Below are positions 1 to 9,800 of a stretch of DNA of 64,000 nt, one piece after another (the first letter of the stretch is position 1; the number at the start of each line of letters is the position of its first letter). The notes below the pieces were generated by a model, which saw only the letters and a list, made by a program, of their open reading frames with translations, searched no databases and had not been told where the DNA came from. Origin of the DNA: Euryodendron excelsum (taxonomy: Eukaryota > Streptophyta > Magnoliopsida > Ericales > Pentaphylacaceae); contig CM065398.1 of assembly GCA_033060915.1 (NCBI GenBank), forward strand, positions 4,037,001-4,101,000, written 5' to 3'. Made by a program: the position numbers and the translations under genes.

Positions 1-13
1 TTGAAGGACGGGT

Positions 14-521
14 ATGATGTCGAACAAGTGTTTTCTATCACGGTTTGAAAGGAGTCTCTCTCTCCAATCATGCTTCCCAGAAACGAAGTCCGCAGAGGAT
101 TCTGTTCGCAGGTCTCCTGAGGACAATTATGTTAGTATAAGCATTGAACGCTCTAATGATGACACATGTCATGAAGAAGACAATACCTCTCTACACAAAG
201 CTGACCATGGCATTTCACCAGCTTCTCCTTGTGGTAAACCCTCCGTTACATCAATGCCATCTGTGATGAGTGCCCCATGCCTGTCGATCTTTGACACTCA
301 GGACTCTATGGTTCAACTGCTTCAAACTGATTCGAATGCTTCCACTGTTCTGCAAGTGGGGGGAAGTGATAATCATATCAGTTTAAATCGATCCATGAGG
401 CAATTTGGTCCAAGCTATTCTTCGATGAGTCAAAGCACCAACTTTGAGGTCAAAACATATACGGCATATGGCTTCACAAGTTTTCCACTGGCCACAGTGC
501 CTTATTCAGGTGGAATTTCTG
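14..521 (+). CDS. Gene A exon 1: Ser/Thr-rich N-terminal region
   Basis: Encodes residues 1-169 plus the first base of codon 170. The donor is G|GTAAGC, phase 1. The region has no recognisable domain; conserved islands shared with gene B are LQSCFPETKS, PSVMSAPCLSI and SMVQLLQTD. The window opens with TTGAAG directly before GAC, the same context as a probable splice acceptor in gene B, so this exon probably begins at about position 7. Confidence 0.8.
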
Positions 522-3500
522 GTAAGCTCTTTGAGCCTTCAAGGACTATTTCGGCTTTCAGAACATGATGAACTTTTTTTGTGCATGATCTATATTAGAT
601 AAAATTGCTTCTTTGACATTGTTTTACGTGGAAGGGACATTGTTTGGTGAAAGGTCGACGTCAAAAACTTGAGTTCAAGTCTAAGGCCGTCTACTTTGAA
701 AAAATATTGCCAGACGTCAAAGCCTGTACCCAAATCATCCCACCCAACTACCAATACTGACTAATTGCTTTCTAAGGTTTTTTTTATTCTATTATTTTCA
801 TGTGTAAAATTTAGTTAAGATTGACAACTTCAATCTCAAAACAAAAATTTTGAATCATGTAAGCACTTCAAATTATGTTTATTGATTCAAGTCTTTATTA
901 CCATATTATGGGAAGAAACCTTTATGTCTCGTTGGTATGTATGGGCTCCTTTCTCTGGAATTTTGACCATTGGCAATGTTTGAACACTTTTTTTTGGTTC
1001 GATAAGTAGCAATGAGTGAACACTTTTAATGCGTAAAGATACATGAAAGAGTAGTGGTAAAGAACCAAGTGCATACAGGAATAAATATTAGGACATAATG
1101 AACAAACACAAACACATATTACATGAACTCGTCTCTTATAATAACATTTTAAATGTTTGGTTGACAGAATCTGTTACTAATTCAATAAAGAAAGAAAGTA
1201 AAAGATAATTTATAGATCATTGTAGAACAAGGAAAGGAAAAGAGATTTAATGCTTTATTACCACTGCCACTCGGCTGATTTCATAAATGAGAAAATTCCC
1301 TTTTTTATTGTAAGGCTGTGGATGCAGCCAAGAAGGCTGTGAAATTAGTATTTTCCAGAAACAAGTGTTGGCTATAAGCAAATCCTACATTGAACACCAA
1401 CAAGATTGAGCCACATATATGCAAAACAGCATTGTCTTTCTTTATTTGGGTAAAGAAAAAGTTAGAAAAGGTCGCCCAACATCTGAGTGACTCTATTATG
1501 GGATAATATGGAAGCCTTGCAACCTTGGGAATCTAGGACTAGAATGCTGCATTTCACAGAGAGCTTGGGTTCACACATGTATACCTGTCCTTGTTCAGAA
1601 GGACATTCAGCTACATGCCAGGGTGCAACATGGGCTTTGACATTTGAATTTTTGCAGGGGAGATAAGGAGCAGTGGCCTTAGAACATATGTTATCCTGTA
1701 TCTTGCTGCCCTCAAAGGTGACTGGGAAATTGCCAAAGAATTTCTGTATTCAAATCCACAGGCACTGCGTGCTAAGATTACAAGGGGTTCAGAAACGGCA
1801 CTTCATATTGCAGCCGGGGCAAGGCATGCAAGTTTTGTTGGGGAGCTAGTGAAATTGATGGGACCTGATGACTTGGCACTTCAGAACAAGGTTGGAAACA
1901 CAGCGCTTTGCTTTGCTGCTGCCTCTGGAATCAGAACAGTCGCTGAAGTGATGGTGAATAAGAATAGAAAGTTGCCATCAATTAGAGGTAGTAAAGGAGC
2001 ATTGCCACTGTACATGGCTGCTTTGTTAGGCCACAAAGACATGGTCTGGTATCTGTACTCTGTGACTGAAGAGGAAGTTCTGACCGAGGAAGATCGCATT
2101 TGTCTACTTATTGCTGCTATCACAGCCAATTTATTTGGTCAGTAACCTTCATCTATGCCACAGAGATGTTTAGTTGCTCCAATTAACTTGAAATACAATC
2201 ATTTATACAACTCTTTGCCTTCAAGTATATAAGTTAATCCTTTTCCTGCATGGGTCAGCATGAGGGGTTGGAATTAACCCACAGGTCTATATTCAATGCT
2301 AACTAGATTAGCTCTGGTATGCAGTCTTTATGGGCCACCTGGCCTATCCTGGTGATCAGTCTAATCTGTGCGGGGAAAAGCAATACCCCAGAATATATAT
2401 TGATATATATCTTTTAGTCCTGTTATTTAAGACATGCTGTTTGCTCAATGTATGCTTACTTTAGAAACAAATGCTACAGCTTCCTTACATTAATTACTCT
2501 TGTTAGTTACAGTTCATTCAGAAACTAAACACTCTTGAAAGTAAATATTGCAAAGTAAGGCTGGCTTCTGCTAATTGACCAGATGTAGCTTTGGATATAA
2601 TTCAGCGACACCCTGAGTTAGCTACGGCTCGGGATGGAAATGGGGACACAGCACTTCATGTTTTAGCTCGAAAACCTACAGCCTTTCCCAGTGGAAATCA
2701 GCTTAAAATCTGGCAGAGGTGCCTCTACTCATGTTAGTAACTCCATTCTTGACTTTTTTTCCCTCTTGCAACTTGATAGTGCTGTTACAATGGAGCATTT
2801 CTTGGTCTATTAATCTTCAATTGTTAAACTTTTATTAGGGTATGGTAGTTCATAATTCAAAGATGCCAAAACATTTCAGTCTAGACAGAGTACTAACAGG
2901 CTACATTTGCACAAGAATGAAAATGATTTCATTGTCATTATGGGTCCCCCATGAAACCTTTTTTTTTCATTTTTTTTATTAGTCTTTTTTGCAACTGCTA
3001 TTATTTTCAGTGTTATGCTAATCTGTAGAACCTGAAATTTGGATGTTTAAGTGGATTTTTTATTATTATGAATAGTGATATCTCTGGTTTGTTTGTTCAT
3101 ATCATGATAAATCTCATCTATTTATCCCATTAGTGTTTAGCACCATATCTGGCTAGCTCTATATTATTCTCTGGGTTGTTGACTGTTGACTGTATTGGAG
3201 AGTCGAGCTTTCTCTTACTTCACCTAAGAAGCACGGATATGGACACGAGTATGAAAACGGACATGAGACAAGACATTTTAAAAAAAATGAGAAGACAGAC
3301 ACGGCAGGGATATGGCGAAAAAAATATTTATATATTTTGTTATTTGCTATGTATAGCTATGTAACATCCCTGAATAACCAAAAAAAAAAAGATAAAAACA
3401 ACTAAACAAGTTCACAATTAACTAACAGCTATAGTAAGAAAGAAGGGGGGAACAAGCACACTTGGAGAGCTCAGCACAACAGAGAGGAAATTTCCAAACG

Positions 3501-6500
3501 AACAATTTCATTCATTTCATACCGGACCAGACCGGAATAGGGATATACATTCTCATTTTTTTGATTGGATGGGAATGAATGAAATTGGATGCGAGTGTTT
3601 TGTGTTTTGAAGTTTTAAAGTTTTGAAATTTATAAAATTTGACTCCATCTAATATTTTTAAAAATAACATTTCAACCTCGCCATGTCCTAAAATGTGTCC
3701 AAGTAAGGTACACGCGTGCTCCCGATGTGTCCGGGACTTATCCACTAAAAAAATATTAATAAAAATATTAGACACACAATTGGCGTTTCCGACATGTGTC
3801 CAGGCATATCTGAGGAGAATGTGTGTTCGACATGCATGCAACACTCTAAACGGAGTGTCCGTACTTCATAAAGTTTCACTACTCTATTTTTGGAGATTGT
3901 GATTTATCCTATACCATGTAAGTTCTTTGTTGTGCCATGTTGTTTGAATCATTCCTTTACTACTTTCATGGCTTGTTCATGGGAATTGATCTCGTGATAT
4001 GGCATGTGTGACACAGGACAGCCTTGTACCTTTGTATTTTAGGGCTGAACTGCAAGGGAAAAGTGGTGAATTTAAGGAGGAAAACAATGGGAATGAGGCT
4101 AGCATTTGTAAATCAATGGATGTCCAGCCTTTAGTTCAAATTCTGAGGGTTAATGTGCTAAAACAGATTTAAAATACTGAAATTCTGCAAATAAGAAAAG
4201 ATAATGGAGAGATAATTAGTTCAAATTTTGTTGGAAGAGTTCTACACTCATCTTTAACTATTTAAAAAAAAACTCTTATTCATAATATCAAAGACAAATT
4301 ACATTTACCTCTCTTAAGGTTTGAGACTATTACAACCCACCCCCTGAGATTTTAAAAATTACATCCCCCTCCCTTGAGGTTTGAGGTGAGTTACATTTTT
4401 ATCCAGATATTAAATTTTTTAACAGAATATATGTGATGTTAGCAAAAAAAATAGGTTTATTACTTTAATTGCCCCTAATGTGCATGAAATGACATGAATA
4501 TAAATTTTCTTTTGCTTCTAAAATTAATTTGTATGTTAATTTTTAAAATTTTTATTTTTTTCCCCAAATGTTAAATCTTTTTCCCCCACGTGTGTTGATT
4601 TTTTTTTATAGTATGTAGGATCTATTTGTCATGTCATAAGCAAAAAAAAAAATTTATTTGTCATTTGATGCACATTAGGGACAATTTAGGTAATGAACCT
4701 TTTTTTTTTTGCTGACATCACATATATTCTGTTAAAAAATTTAATATCTGGATAAAAATATAACTCACCTCAAACCTCAAGGGAGGAGGGTTTAATTTTT
4801 AGAACCTCAGGGGGTGAGTTGTAATAGTCTCAAACCTCAAGGAAGGTTGATGTAATTTGCCCTAATATCAAAGCAATAACCCTTTCTATGGATACTAGGA
4901 AATCCTAAAGACGCAGAACACTTTCGAAAAGCTTCCCCATTCAATCTAGAAACCATATATGACTCAAATGCCAGCAAAATAGGTAGTTTGTGAATGAATA
5001 ATAGGCTGGATTGCAGCCCAAGAAATGAATCTTGACCAACCTACTGCAAAATCTTAAAATAGGGTACTCTTTAATGAAGATGTAGACTAATGAACATAGA
5101 ACTTCCTACAAAGTAAGAGTTTCTATCACAAATGACTTTCTTACCTCTTATAACAATTTATCTAATCCAAACCAAGAACAAGAAATAAAAGACCTGTATC
5201 CAAAACAAGCAGCCTCAGCCAGAAAATTACTGAAGTACCCCTATAAAAATTAATGGCTTGTGAACATGTTTTTCCCTTGTTGCACTTGCATCATTCCTGC
5301 TGGTTGGGACAAAGTTTGACCCCCAACTTGAATGATTGAACAAGTAGCTGATGAAGAAGGCGATTTTCAATGATGAGGCAGAACCCATAAGCGTGGCTGC
5401 ACTGGCATGCAAGAAGTTGGCTGAGATTTAGTAAGTATTGAGGGTTGTTGGCTCCGAATCAGTATGGTGTTGAAATCTGCATCAATCAACATCTTCTTGT
5501 CCCTTTGCCAATGTTTGCCCAATAGGACGTCATGAGAATTGAGAACACTATCTTAGCATAAATCTGCCCGCTGATATTGCCCTAACTGAATGGAACCTTA
5601 TAGTAGTATCAAGCACTTTCAGAGTCACTCTAAGTGAGATGGATTGAACTTTGCAAGTTAACACAAAGCAGATTTAGGAGTTCCTCTATCCTTGTTGAAA
5701 TCAAGTTCATTGGTAAACCCCATCCCAAAAACATGAGCAGAACTTTGGTTATCCTTGTGCCCAAACAATTTTAACATGCCTGAACATCCTTATCTGTTAT
5801 TTTGCTATGGTTTAGCATTGTTTGACCTGATTATTGACATGAACAGTGCAATAGTATGAGGATTGGCATGAAATCTAAATCGCAGGATTCTTTGAGATTT
5901 CATCTAATCTGTTAGTCCTTTATAGGCCTTGTTATCCCATCAAATTCCTCTTTTGGATATACTTTTTGGACTTCCTTTCTCGTTGGATAAGCTTGCTTTG
6001 TGTGGTGGTCATCTTTTTTTTTGCCCCCTCATTGCTTAGTCTCTATTAAAACTCTGTATTACTTGACAGCATCTTTATGTGACAGCTCTTTGAATAATGT
6101 CCAATTCCTCCACAAACGAAACAAATATCATGCTTGTAATCCCCTTAATTGCTGGTCCCATAAAGTGTGCTGGCTCTCTTTGTGGCTATGAACAGTTAAT
6201 TTCTTGGAATCAACATGTCATGATTTGTTATCAATTTGTCCTGATAGATACTTCATCATTTGTTCACCCTTGCAAAAGAATGAGCACTAACAATTCATGT
6301 AAACTCTATTATGTTTTAATTCTATGCCATCTATAAGCCATTGTGCTTCCCTTCAACCTTCAGCAACTTCTAGCGCTAGGTTGTGCTGTGTGAAGCATTT
6401 ACCTGCCATTATATGTGATTGCAGAAATATTGATCCTTAGTTTTAATTACTTGCAACTATAGTTTTCAATATTTTATGAATTAATTTAAAACATCTGTTG

Positions 6501-6795
6501 AGTAATGAGATGAATTGTTTTAGTTCACAGTTGTGTAGTTGGCAAAATAAATATTGCAGCTTCAAAGTGTTCAAATTAAGCCCTTATATGCTCAATGAGA
6601 TCCTCAAGTTGAAAGAGTCCATTCTTTGTTTCTTTATTTGTCCCCTCAAACTATACCTAAGTTTACTTGATCAGTTCTCAGAAGGCAGATGATATTCAAA
6701 CATATTCTCCTTCATGCAGGTCTACATTTGGAGCCTCCAAGCAATGCTCTCTCTTCTTACACAAGCCATGGTGAACCAACATACTCAATCTTACA

Positions 6796-6844
<49 letters not shown>

Positions 6845-9800
6845 TTGAAATGATTATAAAATATTTGCTTCTCCATTTTCATTTGGTTGTAGTCAAAATT
6901 TGCATGTGTCTGTATTTTTTTCTAGACAAGTACAGGTTTGTTATGTTCAAATGGTGGAAACAGAAACTCCCCATCTAGACATTAGATGGCTATATATGTG
7001 TATTTTTGGGAACTAAGTCTACGCTTATCTTGTTGGGTGTTGGATTGAGAAACTTTCTAAAATTTACACATGACGAGATGGGCAGATACATTATAAATAT
7101 TCCTTTATCCAACAACAATATTGCGTGAGTGAATAAGGGCAATGCCGCTTTTAAAGTTCTTTCATCGTGTGTGCGATCATGACTTTCGCTGTTGCCCTCA
7201 CTGAACCGATTTGAATCTGATCATTGTATTACTTCTTGTTTTCTATGACTTTATTGATTGCAATGAAATCTGTCATAGTTGGATTTCAAATTAGTAACTT
7301 CCACTTGGATGGATGATAAAATGTAAGATAATAGGGAGATAAACTACAGGACAATGGATTTTATGCAGCAAACCTTGCACATTTTTCAATCAAAGGAACT
7401 TGAATCCTATGCGATTGTCTAAGGACGTATTAGACGCAAGCAGAGACAAGTACCTTGAGTGAATTTCCAGCACATCTATTATCAATATGACAAAAGTTAC
7501 ATTATCGTAGTTTCACATCTATGTACACAATGCTTTTGCCCAATAATTGGGAGGCTTTCAAAACTACAAAAGTGATAATTGCTTTTTCATGTAAAGCATA
7601 AGTTAATCAGCATTTGGCTTCTTTTTTTTTGTGGGGTGGGGGTTGGGATCTTTGCATAATATATTTAGCTTTCTTGTTCATCCTATTGGGAGGGTTTGCA
7701 TTTAATTTTCGTGTTTCTCATGTTAACTCCAAGCATCTCGAGGGAAGTCGATATTTGTGTGTTGAAGTGAAGTTGATATTTGTGTATGTTTCAGCACCAG
7801 TTATTGGAAACTAGTTAAATTTTCAGTAAGAAAAGAGGATGAAGAAGAAAAGAATAGGGGAGGGAAATGGAAGAGGAAAACATTATATGACGAATGAGAG
7901 AAAACCAAAATAATGTATTGAGATCCATGTTAGTAGAAAGTATGAAAATAGCTTTGTAACACATAATGTAACACTCCCCGGCAAGTGTTGCTTGGATATC
8001 TCTTATGCCCAGGTTGCCAACCATAGGATGAAAAAATATCACTACTAAGCCCTTTAGTAAAACATTAGCTAACTGCTCTTCTGATCTCGCAAAAGGCATG
8101 TAAATTAACCCATTATTTAACTTTTTCTTGATGAAGTGCATGTCGATCTCAATATGTTTAGTGTCATGTTGAGCTGGGTTATAAGCAATTCTAGTCACAG
8201 TTTTATTATCACAATACAGCTTCATGGGTCCATCACCAAATATCCCCAAGTCCCCTAGTAGGGGATTTTATAAATCTGTCTGACTGTGTTCAACTAGTAG
8301 GTATCATCAACACCTCTTAGCCTTTGAAGCACGAAACTGAAGATTTTGTGAACTTAGACTGTGGCCTCATAGCTAAAGACTAGGTGAAGACAAACATGAT
8401 GACCTCTGTAAAGTATGGTTATTAACTAAGAAGCACCGATACGGACATAGACACGCATATGGAAACGGGACACTGGCAATTTGGAAAAATGGAGGACACA
8501 GATATGGCAGGGGCACGGCAAAAAATTATTATTTCTTATATTTTCTTATGTTCCATGTATTTGAATATAATATTCACAAACCATCAAAAATTTTTAAAAA
8601 ACACTTAACAGAAGTGAAGAACATGCAGCAGCAGGGGCAGCGATTCAGTGAAGAAGAAGAAGAAGAAGAAGAAGAAGAAGAAGAAGAAGAAGAAGAGCAG
8701 CAGCAGAACAGAAGTCTGGGCAGTTATTCAGTGAAGAAGAAGAAAATCGGAAGAGAAAAAGGAGAAGAAGATCCGCAGAAGATGAAGAAGAGAAATTCTG
8801 TTCTGGGCAGAGATTCAGTGAAGAAGAAAAGAAAAAGAAGAAGAAAAAAAAGAAAATCAGAAGAGAAAAAGAAGAAATGTGCAGATTCAGTGAACAAAAA
8901 GAAGAAGAAAAAGAAATCAGAAGAGAAAAAGTAGAAGAAGAACAACAGAAGAACAGAATCTGTTCTGAACAGAGATTCAGTGAAATTCATAAAATTTACC
9001 CCACTTTAAACTTTCAATAATTACAATCCAACCCCTGCCATGTCCCAAACGTGTCCCTTCGTGTCCCCGCCGTGTCCACTACTAAAAAAATAATAGAAAA
9101 AAGGACACGCCACCTGGTGTGTCCGACACGTATTTTTGCGTGTCCTGAAAGTATTTGTGTTCGCGGTGTGTTCGACACGCAAATGGCACCCTAGACGGTG
9201 TGTCCTTGCTGTCTTTGTGATAGGAATCCAAAGGACCTCTGCACCTACTTTGACAAAAAGAGGCACCCCAAGAATTAGGGTTTTTATTTTGCTTTTAAAT
9301 TTTATTTTATTTTATGTTGTTTTCCTATTTAGATTTTTATTTTTGTTATTTTGGCTGTATCTTTTCCATCTGGGCGTTCATTTCTTTCAGTAAGTATTGA
9401 GACACATGCATTTTCAATATCAGCGATTTATCGGATGTATGCTTTTGATGCATTCTTGATGGTACCTTGAAATTAATTGTATACATAAGAGTAGATGTTG
9501 CGATTCAACAAATACATTTAACATAGAGTAAACACCAGTATATTATACAATTTTATTCTGTTAGAGTTTCAATCATCTTTCTGAGTGAGTCATGAGTAGG
9601 ATTATGTATCTTTTATCTGATTTCGGAGAACTGTCTACTGAACAGTACATACAATGTGCTAATACTTAGAATTTTGTAGCCTAACAGGTTGCCAAGTCTA
9701 CAGGACATATCAATGGTTTGATAGTAGATTGAATCTCCTAATTGAACACACAAACTATGAAATGACAAAAAGTAAATTTTATCTCAATCAATATTTGAGT

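Noticed and set aside
8548..8934. 128-codon frame rich in Glu and Lys
   Set aside because: Produced by the GAA microsatellite and its degenerate surroundings inside an inverted-repeat element; no domain and no counterpart in gene B.
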